Assembly (NCBI RefSeq): GCF_036588685.1
Contig: NC_086378.1
Coordinates: 76,401,127-76,465,126 of the forward strand
From: Mytilus trossulus
Taxonomy: Eukaryota; Mollusca; Bivalvia; Mytilida; Mytilidae
DNA length: 64,000 nt
Direction: 5' to 3'
The notes under the pieces: generated by a model
What the model saw: the letters and a program-made list of their open reading frames with translations, nothing else
What the model was told of the DNA's origin: nothing
Databases searched by the model: none
In this document: positions 52,345 to 62,530 of the stretch, one piece after another
Layout: every line of letters starts with the position of its first letter
Position numbering within the stretch: the first letter of the stretch is position 1
Program-made: the position numbers and the translations under genes

Positions 52345-52890
52345 ATATAAGAAGACTTTTGATAAGAATGATACATTTTAGCAGAGTACAATGCTTTTTT
52401 AAAGTTCGTAGTTACACACCAGTTTTTAAAAATTATGAAAAAAAAAGAAAAGAAAAAACGCGGGTTTTAAGTTGGAAGAAAATGCGTTAGAAGTTAGGAG
52501 AAATTCAATTTGAAGTTGAAAGAAAACGAATTAGTACCCTTGGAAATTTTTATTAGAAAAACTTGTGTAAGAATGATACATTTAAGCAGAGTACATTATA
52601 ATTTTAAAGGTAGGAGTTATCGATTATTGATTGGAGTAAACCAGAGTTTTAAGTTGGGAGAAAACGAGTAAGAAGTTGGAAGAAATTCAAGTTTGAAGTT
52701 GAGAGAAAACAAATTAGTACACTCGGAATAATTTATTAGAAGACTACTGGTAGGATTGCTACATTTTAGCAGAGTATATTGAGATTTTTAAGGTGGGAGT
52801 TAACGAGATATTAATTGGGGAGAGGGGATCGAGTTTTAAGTTGGGAGAAAACGAGTAAGAAGTTGGGAGAAAACGAATTAGTACACTCGG
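52345..52890 (+). repeat. three ~180-205-bp tandem units upstream of the ligase gene
   Basis: The landmark ctacattttagcagagta recurs near 52369, 52575 and 52758. Each is followed by agttgggagaaaacgagtaa-type and gaattagtacactcgga-type text. The array ends about 500 bp before the ligase start codon. The open frame at 52815-53123 overlaps its end and is not supported. Confidence 0.75.
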
Positions 52891-53390
52891 AATGTTGTGG
52901 CGTTTTCATCGTTTGTTTTGATATTTTCCCAAATAAAAGAAAGATCCGGTTTTCGAGTTACACTTTGACTTTTCCATTCAAGAATGTGGGCGTTGTCAAC
53001 ATGTACAAACATGACATTATTTATTCTATAAAACTCATAAGATTTGCAAACGAAAGCATAATTGACGATCCTGTGAAGCAGACAACACTAGCTCACGGTA
53101 TACTAAAACATCTTCACTATTGAAAAATTATTGTAATGGCATTATTATGTTACAACTTTCAATCAATAAATTAATAGATTATAAACAGTTACAAATTTAA
53201 ACAATTATCAAATGCATGTTAAAATTTAATACATTTCTCAAGCACACAAACACACAATATAATATGCGGCAGAATCAAGCAGGTATAGTGATCAGTCCAA
53301 AACATATATTGAAAAACTTACGGACCCAAATATCTCAATATATAATCTATAAAACTGAAGTATAATGTATGCTTTTTGCAGAATATAGAG

Positions 53391-53505
53391 ATGGCACCAC
53401 ATAAAAAGGAAAAGTGTAAATACTGGGAGAAATGTTTCAGAAAAGATCCTGCCCACAAAAGAGATTTCCTCCATCCTGGTGATAAAGAGGAAACAAAAAG
53501 TACTG
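53391..53505 (+). CDS. PBZ-ligase exon 1 (PBZ finger 1)
   Basis: ATG at 53391, donor GTGTGT at 53506. An acceptor TTTTTGCAG ends at 53381, so a 5' UTR exon lies upstream (a possible donor is AG|GTATAG at 53283, uncertain). If the intron is retained the frame stops after two more codons, giving a 40-residue single-finger peptide. Confidence 0.88.
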
Positions 53506-56500
53506 GTGTGTAAATAAATATAAATAGTTATGTGTGGTTATTTAATATATAGACTCTTGAATTATGTTATATTTTTAATGTATTACCATCTACAATTTAA
53601 AAAGATACAGGGAGCATTAAACATTTCAAGTTAAATTTAAGATAATGTAAATGAGTCTGGCTTTTATTACTTCATGTACTTGTCCAATACTACTGAGTAA
53701 GTCAGCTAGGCCACCAGTGAATCTAAGAAATCTGTAAATCTTCCTAAAAAGTATGCTTATCCAGGCAGTTTGTGTAAATTTATACTAATGATGAAGTATT
53801 CATTTCTGAGGTAACAACAAAAATACCCTCATGGAATGTATAGTATCATTTGTTTTGAGTGATATTTATTCTCTTACCATATCAGTTTATAAAATCATTT
53901 TACAAATTTATATTTTATACAGATGTAGAAATGAAAGATGTGACAGTTAGCAAACCAACATTAAAGAGAAGTGACACAGATATATTAATGGATGATGATA
54001 CAAAAGAGACAAAACCTAAATTAAAGAGAAATAGAACACATGCTATCAGTGATGATGAAGATGATGATGAACCATCACCACCGCCAGTGAAAAAATTACG
54101 ATCAAAGACTGTTTCTGTTACAAAGGTAGATTCAAAATCAGATTATGTTATTATAATAATAGCTACATGTATACAATCATGTTTTGATATGAATCCTCAT
54201 TGTCAGTTGTCATTAATTGAATTATACATTTAACACTGTCAGCTGTAGAATTGGTGAAAGACGGATCATCCAATCAAGAGTAGAATGTCATATCTGAATA
54301 TAGTTTAATTACAATGAATTAAGTAACAAAAAACTTAAAATTCATCATTCTTTGTATTTCTGTTCAAATATTAAATTTTCATTATAGTAGATGTTGTGCA
54401 TGGATCTATTACTTTGTTGATGACCAGAAAATAGATTTACTTTAAATTCACAAGTTTGATAAATTATTTTGTACAGAAAACAGGAAGTGGTGATTCAAAG
54501 AAAGACGCAGATGATGATGATGCTGTGGCTTCAGGTTCAAAGAAAGACACCGATGATGATGATGCTGTGGCGTCAGGTTCAAGTGAAGATGTTTATATTC
54601 CAAAATGTCAGTATTGGGATGAATGTTACAGAAAAGATCCAAATCATCGCAAACAGTACAGACATCCTGGCGATGGTAGAAAAAGTTCCCGTCCTAAACC
54701 TGCTAAGAAATTGGAGGAAGGAGTTCAAGTTAATTTAACTGGTGGTTATCGACTGAAAAGACTTGGAAGTGATTTCACATGCACGTAAGTTGTCACCTGT
54801 TCAGGTTGTGGTCAAAGAATTGTAAATTAAAAAAATCATACAATTTTTTTTTGTTCAGTTGTAAAAAAATAGAATTTAGTGATGTGCCAGTACACTATAA
54901 AGATTGAAAATAAAATTTAAAAAATCAGTGCTAATTTACTTGATAAAAAGCTGAACTTTATTTTAGAAGCATTAAAACTCATAGTTGAAATGCTTGCATT
55001 TTTAAATGTCCCTTGGTGTCTGTTGCAGTTCTGCCTATAATCTGAACATTCAGATTATAATTAATTTTCAATTACACGTTTTGCTATTAATAAATTTACC
55101 AGGTTTAACTTCTCTCTGATTACTTATTTTACAGGTGTATTGGATGGAAAATACAGAAAAATGCTACAAATAAGAGAACATGCAAACATTTACGAGAATA
55201 TCTTGGTGATAACTTTGAAAAGGCCAGAATTGGACAACTTCCTGTGGAAAAAAGAAAACCTGTTGAACCAAGTCAACGTTTCCAACATATAACCATTAGT
55301 CTTCTGCTGGCTCATAAATATGAGGCAAAGTAAGTATTTAAAATGAGACCAGTAACTGTGAGCAAATTTTACTACTACAAAGGGGAGATAATTTATCTGG
55401 TTGAACAATTGAACGTTATTTCAATTTAGTGACAGTATATTCCTGATAAATCTTGTGAGGTGTTCAAATTTATAATTAAAGTGAATTTCTTCTCTTTTTT
55501 TAGAAATTGTAGTAATCCAGTCGGATGGTGGATTAGTGAAAAGTTGGATGGAGTCAGAGCATTTTGGAATGGAAAGTAAGATGATAATAAATTACTAAGT
55601 TTATTGTTTTGATAAAAATATTCAATAAAACACACAGTCACAAAAAGTTAAGATGTTAAGTAAGAAATTCTGAAAAAGAAGTAGAAACCAACTTAAATAA
55701 TAAAAAACCCCATAATACATGTATATTAAAATAAACTTTTATCAAATTTAAATAATTTCCCAGTATATTGAACTATTATTTTGTTTTGCTTTTCAGATGT
55801 TTCTATTCAAGACTTGGAAACCCATTTTATGCACCAAAATGGTTTACAAAGGTAATAAGATAATACACTATGTCAAAATTATAGAAGAACATTTAACACA
55901 TTGTCATTTATTTTTGGTTAGATGTCATAAAAAATGTTCATAAGCTGGGGATACACTTTTTTCTTGTGCAAACGTTGTTTTTTTTCAAATATCACTGTTT
56001 TGAAGGTGGGTCTCACTCATATCTTAGTGTGATGGGGGATTGGACAATTTTTTTTTGTAGGAGTGAAAGTCAAATAACTGAGCATGAAAATAGGAAATGA
56101 AGTCAGACTGGACACATAAAAAATAAGCAGGATCTGGGATCAGACCCCATCCCCCCCTGCCCCCAAAATAAAAAAAAACCCAACCAAATAGAACCCCATG
56201 TAAATTATTTATGATACAAGATGTAAACTCTTTTTTATTTGTACAATACCGCTGTTATTTAATTTTTAGGATCTGCCAAAAGACATACATTTAGATGGTG
56301 AATTATTTGGAGGACGAAAGAAATTTCAGCAAACAATAAAAGTTGTGAAGAATGCTGAGTGTGCTGACTGGAATAAGATCAAATACTGTGTAGGTTTAGT
56401 ATTTTGTTAATGTTTATTCAAGTTTTATAAATAGGATACCATGTTTGTGAGAAAATAATATAAACATTAGTTTACTTTAAAGTTTTAGTACATATGTATA

Positions 56501-58699
56501 TGAAAATTTATCAGAATAAAATGCCAGGGAATATAAAGGGATGTGGAAATGATTCTGCACTTTGTTTTGTGTACACATTACTAGTACCCAAGTAATGACG
56601 TAAAGAAAGTAATTCAAGTCTGATTTTCTAATTTTCATATTTATTCCTTTTATTGCTTCTTTTTACAGAAGGTCTAAGATCTCATTTTGATAAATATTAG
56701 TATTCTTTATAGGTTTTTGATTCACCAAATATGGGGAAAGATACTTTTGAAAAGAGAACAAAGACAGTGAAAGATTGGTTTGATGCAAATAAGTAAGTTT
56801 TCACATTTAAAAAAAAGTGTAAATCATAAATAGTATAAAAAAGTTACTAAAATTCCAGCTTCTAGATTCCTGCTATAAGGAATAGTACAGTAAAAAAATT
56901 GTTAATCCTAACAAAAGACTTTTTTAATTGCAAAAAAAGGACAAATCTTGTTAAAAAAAAATTATTTGTAGAAAAAGCTATTTTAAGCCTATTAAAAACA
57001 AAAATTTCTAATTATTTAAAGAAATAAAAAAAAGTGTTTTGGCTAATTTCCACATTTTAAAAATGTTGCTGTTTTTGCAGGCCTCAGTATGCTGAATTTT
57101 GTGATCAGTATAAATGTACCAGTAAACAACAGTTAGAGGATGATCTGAAGAAGATGATAAAACTGGGAGGAGAAGGTCTGATGATAAGAGAGCCAGGATC
57201 TGTGTATGAGAGATGTAGATCTAAAACATTACTCAAACTCAAGAAATTTTATGATGCAGAGGTATATATTATTTTGTTTAGTTGATGTGAGTTATTTACA
57301 ATATTATAAATGCTAAGGAGGGAGCAACCACACATTAAGCCATGACACAAATGAACCACATGTAGCCATGACACAAATGAACAACACATAGCCATGACAC
57401 AAATGAACCACACATAGCCATGACACAAATGAACCACACATAGCCATGACACAAATGCACAAAACATAGTCGCATGAAACAAATGCACAACACATAGTCG
57501 CATGAAACAAATGCACAAAACATAGTCAGAATATAAATTATCAACACATAGGCTAGTCATTAAACAAATGAGCAACACATGGCCATGAACACACTAAAAC
57601 ACATAGCCCTGTAAATGAACAACACAATGCCATGAAACACTTCTGACTTTAGCATATAAATGTGCAAAAATAATTCATGAATTCAAATTTTTGGGTTAAT
57701 ATTTAGGTCAACTTGCATTAAATCAAAAAGGCACATATTGGTTATAATGATAAAGTAATAATATCTAAATTTTTATAATATCGACTCATAATTTCTGTAA
57801 TTTTCAGGCAGTTGTCATTGGTTATGACCCAGGAAAAGGTCGTTTCACAGGAGCAGTTGGAGCTTTAAAATGTAGGATGGAATGTGGGAAAGAATTCAAA
57901 GTTGGATCTGGGTAAATATGATGTTTTTATCTTTTTGTTTCAGTAATTGAAAGATATTACCAATGCATATCAGATTTTTATATATGAGTATCATTTTCCT
58001 TTTGTTTATAAGAAAAGACAGTGGGGTAACAAAGGTCAATGAGACAGCAACCAGGTCACCATACAATGTTTAATTAAAATTATTTGACATATTTTTTCAA
58101 GGAGAAATTTCATACAGATTTTGAAAGATTTGGTAATTAATTTCTGTTTTTAGTCCCAAACCTTTAGTTACATAATCAACTATTTACTATGATTAACATC
58201 ATCTTGATTATAGTTTCTGTATGTTTTATTAAATGCTGTTGACTATTTTGCATATAAAATAATTGAAGATAACTTTTTCAGTATGACAGACAAAGACCAT
58301 AGAAGACCACCTAAAATTGGGTCCATCATTACATACAAATTCCAGGAATATACAAACTCAGGCAGTCCTAGATTTCCTACATATTTAGGTAAGTATTATT
58401 TTATTTTCAGGAAAACACTTTTTTAAAGTCATTCTCTGTTGGTATAAATCAGTTGAGAATACAGGAATATTCAATAAGACGACAATATTTAACTTTTTTA
58501 AAGTTTTTGAAAATTTCACTCTCTGAGAAGCTAAATTATCCTGTAATCGTAACAGAAATTGTCGTGATAAAAGTGCCATATGCAAATTAAACATCCATGA
58601 AATCTGCTTATAACAAAAACTTTATTTTTTTCAGGTGTTAGAATTGATGCTACAGAACCAAAAGATGCAGAGCTCCCTGAACTTCCAGATGATATTTAA
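53391..58699 (+). CDS. PBZ-PBZ-SWIM ATP-dependent DNA ligase, Lig E-like (whole gene, 12 coding exons)
   Basis: Twelve GT-AG exons join in frame to 534 residues. PBZ finger 1 has ligands C9, C15, H22, H28 (CFRKDPAHKRDFLHPGD). An acidic and basic linker with PVKKLRSK follows. PBZ finger 2 has C150, C156, H163, H169. A SWIM-type CxC...CxH has C208, C210, C225, H227. The ligase core shows motif I EKLDGVR (nucleophile Lys287, AMP acceptor), SRLGNPFYAPKWF, motif III HLDGELFGG (Glu327), IIIa YCVFD, motif IV GGEGLMIR (Glu414) and motif V LLKLKKF, then an OB domain (GKGRFTGAVGALKCR, PPKIGSIITYKFQEY). The compact core of about 265 residues and its wording resemble bacterial Lig E. PBZ fingers bind poly(ADP-ribose), as in APLF, so nuclear recruitment to DNA breaks is inferred. 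All key catalytic and zinc residues are present. Bacterial or viral ancestry of the ligase part is inference. Confidence 0.93.
53923..54125 (+). CDS. PBZ-ligase exon 2 (charged linker)
   Basis: Acceptor TATACAG, donor GTAGAT. Encodes residues 39-106, a low-complexity acidic and basic linker with TKPKLKRNR, SDDEDDDE and PVKKLRSK, a plausible nuclear localisation signal. Confidence 0.88.
54477..54784 (+). CDS. PBZ-ligase exon 3 (PBZ finger 2, start of SWIM motif)
   Basis: Acceptor GTACAG, donor GTAAGT. Contains a 42-bp in-frame duplication encoding SKKD(A/T)DDDDAVASG twice, PBZ finger 2, then GGYRLKRLGSDFTC, which starts the SWIM motif. Confidence 0.93.
55135..55329 (+). CDS. PBZ-ligase exon 4 (SWIM motif)
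   Basis: Acceptor TTACAG, donor GTAAGT. Completes the CxC pair and carries RTCKHLREYLG (CxH), then HITISLLLAHKYEAK, which resembles the start of the Lig E core (LLLAK.Y). Confidence 0.92.
55504..55575 (+). CDS. PBZ-ligase exon 5 (motif I)
   Basis: 72 nt, acceptor TTTTAG, donor GTAAGA. Encodes NPVGWWISEKLDGVRAFW with the lysine nucleophile. Confidence 0.93.
55797..55851 (+). CDS. PBZ-ligase exon 6 (motif Ia region)
   Basis: 55 nt, acceptor TTTCAG, donor GTAATA. Encodes CFYSRLGNPFYAPKWFTK, the SR.GN segment of ATP-dependent ligases. Confidence 0.9.
56270..56389 (+). CDS. PBZ-ligase exon 7 (motif III)
   Basis: 120 nt, acceptor TTTTAG, donor GTAGGT. Encodes DLPKDIHLDGELFGGRKKF through DWNKIKYC. 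Confidence 0.92.
56713..56792 (+). CDS. PBZ-ligase exon 8 (motif IIIa)
   Basis: 80 nt, acceptor TTATAG, donor GTAAGT. Begins VFDSPNMGKDTFEKRTK, the conserved VFD segment. Confidence 0.9.
57081..57261 (+). CDS. PBZ-ligase exon 9 (motifs IV and V)
   Basis: 181 nt, acceptor TTGCAG, donor GTATAT. Contains LGGEGLMIREPGSVYE and SKTLLKLKKFYDAE. Confidence 0.93.
57335..57640. repeat. 26-bp minisatellite in ligase intron 9
   Basis: About ten units of the form agccatgacacaaatgaacc plus acacat. Later units change to catagtcgcatgaaacaaat. Minus-strand open frames across it are by-products of the repeat. Confidence 0.85.
57808..57911 (+). CDS. PBZ-ligase exon 10 (OB domain)
   Basis: 104 nt, acceptor TTTCAG, donor GTAAAT. 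Encodes AVVIGYDPGKGRFTGAVGAL then CRMECGKEFKVGSG. Confidence 0.92.
58015..58075 (+). repeat. dispersed repeat family A fragment in ligase intron 10
   Basis: aaaggtcaatgagacagcaa and ggtcaccatacaatg are the only landmarks left. Confidence 0.4.
58282..58388 (+). CDS. PBZ-ligase exon 11 (OB domain)
   Basis: 107 nt, acceptor TTTCAG, donor GTAAGT. Encodes MTDKDHRRPPKIGSIITYKF then SGSPRFPTYL, the typical end of Lig E-type OB folds. Confidence 0.92.
58635..58699 (+). CDS. PBZ-ligase exon 12 (terminal)
   Basis: 65 nt, acceptor TTTCAG, encoding GVRIDATEPKDAELPELPDD plus Ile and TAA at 58697-58699. Confidence 0.9.
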
Positions 58700-59106
58700 T
58701 GACATCTGAAGTGTAAACATCAAGGCAGCATTTGACTATTTACAGGGTTATCTCCCATGACAATTAGATTAACAAGATGTAGGATGTAGAGTATGGGACA
58801 GATGGCTTAGAATGTTACTAATATTTATATAATGTACTGGTATGTGTTGTATGTGTGGTAGAAAATGAAATTGTAAGATTGTGTGATTTAGAAAGATAAT
58901 GGTAGAAATTGAAATGTGATTTAGCAATATTGTTGTGTTATTTATGAAGAATGGTTATTTCAGTGTAGTAGATGAAGATTTACTTATACTGGATGTCACC
59001 ATTAGTTTAAAAAAGTTGTTAGTTGATGGGTGATTATTGTTGACAATCTGTTTATGCATATTTTATTTTTTGTACTGTTCAATGTTTTTCATATATTTTG
59101 TCTTAC

Positions 59107-59112
59107 ATTAAA
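59107..59112 (+). promoter_or_regulatory. candidate polyadenylation signal of the PBZ-ligase gene
   Basis: ATTAAA about 410 nt after the stop codon. AATAAA also occurs near 59463. The 3' UTR from 58700 onward contains no other recognisable feature. Confidence 0.35.
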
Positions 59113-59159
59113 ATCAAATAACTTTTTTAATACTAGACATATTGTCATTTTTATTGTGC

Positions 59160-60240
59160 CATGAGGTACTACGTAATTATTTAGAGTGCCATATTTCAAT
59201 ATGATAAATATGTATCATGTTTCAAACATTCTAATCCTGATTTAGAATAAGTGAAGACTAAAAAGAGAGATACATAACTCAGACAGTGCCAATATACTAT
59301 TTTATTTTATATAGAAAATGTATCAGAAAATCTCGATCTCATTATCATAAACAAACACTAAAAGAAATGAAATAGTATACTTTGTGTACCACTTAGACTG
59401 ACTTAGTCATAGTATTTGTAGTTGTACAATTTTTACTAAAAAAAGAAAAGAAAAATGAGTTAATAAATATATATATATATATATATATATAGTCAAGTGG
59501 ATTCAGTCACTTAATATCATTTACAATCTTATGGAACCATCAATGAAATCCAGATTTGTTTAGTACCTTTTATTTATACTATATATATGTGACATTCATT
59601 CTACTTTGAATACACTAAAAAATACATAATGAGAAGATTTTCTTTCTATATATGTGATATAGATTATAATTGTTTTGTTTTTCTACCTATTTTATATTAT
59701 TTTGAATGTTTATGTTTACAACAATATCATTGTGCAATGTTTTAACCTACATTTAATATTAACTTATTCATTACATTTTTTTATCTATACCACTAACTTT
59801 ACCATTTCTGTGATATTATTTACATATTATTGTATCATTTATCATTCATACACAATGTTTTTAGAATTAAAATGTTTTACAAAAGTCATTTTCAATTGTT
59901 ATGTGGATATTTTTTTATTTTGAATATCAAAGGGTTATGAGTGTCTCAGTGTACTAAGAAAATTACATCAGACCATTGGTCAAATATCTGCTGTTTAAGA
60001 GATTGTTAACCAATCACATTTTTGGTAATGCTATTACAGTGGTAATTTAATCCACCAAGAAGTTCCTGGGAGGCATATTTGATGATTCCCACATGTAGCC
60101 ACACAAATAGATTTTCCAGAATTAAAAGATCTCAGAACCAAGATTTGTTATAGCAAAAAATAAAGCAGTGATTTTAACTTTCTTACATTTTCATTTAAAA
60201 AAAACCTTCTTGTTGACAAGTCACAGACCATAACAATGTA
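59160..60240. other. AT-rich intergenic DNA with a TA dinucleotide run
   Basis: A (TA)n microsatellite lies at about 59466-59490. The open frames at 59675-59923 and 60148-60375 have no support. Confidence 0.5.
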
Positions 60241-60244
60241 CAGG

Positions 60245-60365
60245 CTAGTATAAAAATAAGTTGTAATTTGATTGCCAGTGAGACAACTCTTCACTATGTC
60301 CAAAAGACTAAGAAGAAAACAACAATAGGTCACAGTTTTCTGTATGGCCTTAAACAATGAGCATA
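60245..60365 (+). repeat. dispersed repeat family A, partial copy
   Basis: aatttgattgccagtgagac, aactcttcactatgtccaaa and ccttaaacaatgagcataat follow family A. Confidence 0.6.
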
Positions 60366-60451
60366 ATCCATACATAAAATTTATAAAACCTTGTTTATAT
60401 TTATACCAAAATCAGAGAATGTCTTTATATCAATTATTAAGTCAAATAAAA

Positions 60452-60780
60452 TTGAGAATGGAAATGGGGAATGTGTCAAAGAGACAACAACCCGACCAAA
60501 TAAAAAACAACAGCAGAAGGTCACCAACAGGTCTTCAATGTAGCGAGAAATTCCCGCACCCTGAGGCGTCCTTCAGCTGGCCCCTAAACAAATATATACT
60601 AGTTCAGTGATAATGAACGCCATACTAATTTCCAAATTGTACACAAGAAACTAAAATTAAAATAATACAAGACTAACAAAGGCCAGAGACTCCTGACTTG
60701 GGACAGGCGCAAAATTGTGGTGGGGTTAAACATGTTTGTGAGATCTCAACCCTCCCCCTATACCTCTAACCAATGTAGAA
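60452..60780 (+). repeat. dispersed repeat family E, longest copy
   Basis: Starts gagaatggaaatggggaatg, passes gcgtccttcagctggcccct and continues with agactcctgacttgggacag and tggggttaaacatgtttgtg, so it shows how the family E head and tail join. Confidence 0.75.
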
Positions 60781-61019
60781 AAGTATACGCATAACAATAC
60801 GCACATTAAAATTCAGTTCAAGAGAAGTCTGAGTCTGATGTCAGAAGATGTAACCAAAGAAAATAAACAAAATGACAATAATACATAAATAACAACAGAC
60901 TACTAGCAGTTAACTGACATGCCAGCTCCAGACTTCAATTAAACTGACTGAAAGATTATGATTTCATCATATGAACATCAGGCACAATCCTTCCCGTTAG
61001 GGGTTTAGTATCATACCAT

Positions 61020-61375
61020 CATAACATATATGAGAAGAACATAACCCGTGTCATGCCAACAACTGTTTTTTGAATAAATGTGTTTAGTTCCGACAAGGGA
61101 ACGTCACCATCTAAAAACGGATAATTAACCATAGGAAATGAAAAATCATCCCTTTTATCATAAATTTTAGTATTCAGCTTTCCGTTAGTGATATAGATAT
61201 CAAGATCGAGGAAAAGCTTTATTTAAAGTAAGTTTAGCAGGATAAATTTCATTAATATACATACTGAAGTCGTCATTATTGAGAGCCAAAATATCATCCA
61301 AATATCTAAAAGTATTATTAAATTTGTTTATCAGATGTTGTTTTGATAGGTCTTTGCTTATTAATTGACCTAGTC
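61020..61375 (-). pseudogene. reverse transcriptase remnant, inverted
   Basis: Minus-strand translation starts NKDLSKQHLINKFNNTFRYL, then DDILALNNDDFSMYINEIYP, then is broken by stops and a small deletion. It parallels the plus-strand fragment at 33099-34000, including its non-coding flank with gttgctggcatgacac-type text. Confidence 0.7.
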
Positions 61376-61507
61376 TACCTTAGATCATGTCACATGACAG
61401 ATTGCTCTCTTGGAGATGGAGGACACGATTTGACTTGGTGTGTGAATTTGTCTTCTTGCAGGCTAGGTATCATCAGAGACATATATATGTCTCTGGTATC
61501 ATGTAAA

Positions 61508-62045
61508 ACAGATGCTCAGCAGGGCTCAGCTTGATACAACTGCAGAGGTTGATTCTGAACAGTTAGGGCAAATATGGACACAACATTCAAGCTTGATACA
61601 GCTCTGAATTTGGATTGTGATTTTAAAAATAGTTGACACAGAATGAATGTGGTCTAATAAAATCTAAATACATGGTTAGATTCAACATATAAAACAAAGT
61701 TTAATTTTGGACCCTTATGGCCCCTTATTCCTAAACTGTTGGAACCAAGACTCCAAAAAAATCAATCCCAACTTTCGTTTTATGGTCATAAACCTTGTTT
61801 AAATTTCATAGAATTCTATCAACTTATACTAAAGTTATTGTGCAAAAACCAAGAAAAATGCTTATTTGTGACCCTTTTTGGCCCCGAATTCCTAAGCTGT
61901 TGGGACCAAAACTCCCAACCTTCCTTTAGGGGTTATAAACCTTGTGTTAATATTTTATTGATTTCTTTTTACTTTTACTAAAAAATGTATACTAAAGTTA
62001 TTATCTGGAAATCATCCATCTTTTTTATTTTTGAGGTCATATAAA
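61508..62045 (+). repeat. TIR element family R1, internally deleted diverged copy
   Basis: Begins cagatgctcagcagggctca, carries the ttggacccttatggcccct and ctaaactgttgg units, and ends gaggtcatataaaaatt, a decayed form of the R1 end. Confidence 0.65.
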
Positions 62046-62059
62046 AATTATTGAATAAA

Positions 62060-62215
62060 CATAAGAAGATGTTATATGTCACAATGTGTAAAAGTAAATC
62101 ATTATAGTTCACAGTACGGTCTTCAACACAAAGCCTTTGCTCACTGCGAACAGCAAGCTATATGAAAGGGACCCAAAAATGATGTGTAAAATCAATCAAA
62201 CTGGGAAACCAACAG
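62060..62215 (+). repeat. dispersed repeat family A, partial copy
   Basis: aagaagatgttatatgtcac, cagtacggtcttcaacacaa, agcaagctatatgaaaggga and gggaaaccaacagtctaa match the 6386-6612 version. Confidence 0.65.
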
Positions 62216-62530
62216 TCTAATCTACATCTACATGTACATATATATAAAAAAAAAAAAACCCAGAGAAACACTTATTAACCACATCAACAAACAACAACCA
62301 CTGAACATTAGTTTCCTAAGCATGTTTGTTTGATTTCATAAAAAATGAATTCTTGGGTTCTTTCATACATGTATGCTGAATATACCCATGTATTTTAGAT
62401 ATTGGGCCATGAAAGATAAATGTCCAATTTCAAATGTTTAAGGGGGCTCGCGGGTCTAAATCATTTTTTTAATTTAATATAGGATATACCTATATTTTTC
62501 TATAAACGAACTTTAACTGATTCTAAATAG

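Noticed and set aside
52815..53123. 102-codon open frame upstream of the ligase gene
   Set aside because: It begins inside a tandem repeat, has no recognisable domain and does not join in phase to the first PBZ exon by any clear donor.
57249..57578. Minus-strand open frames rich in Cys and Val
   Set aside because: They read the complement of the intron 9 minisatellite inside a well-supported plus-strand gene.
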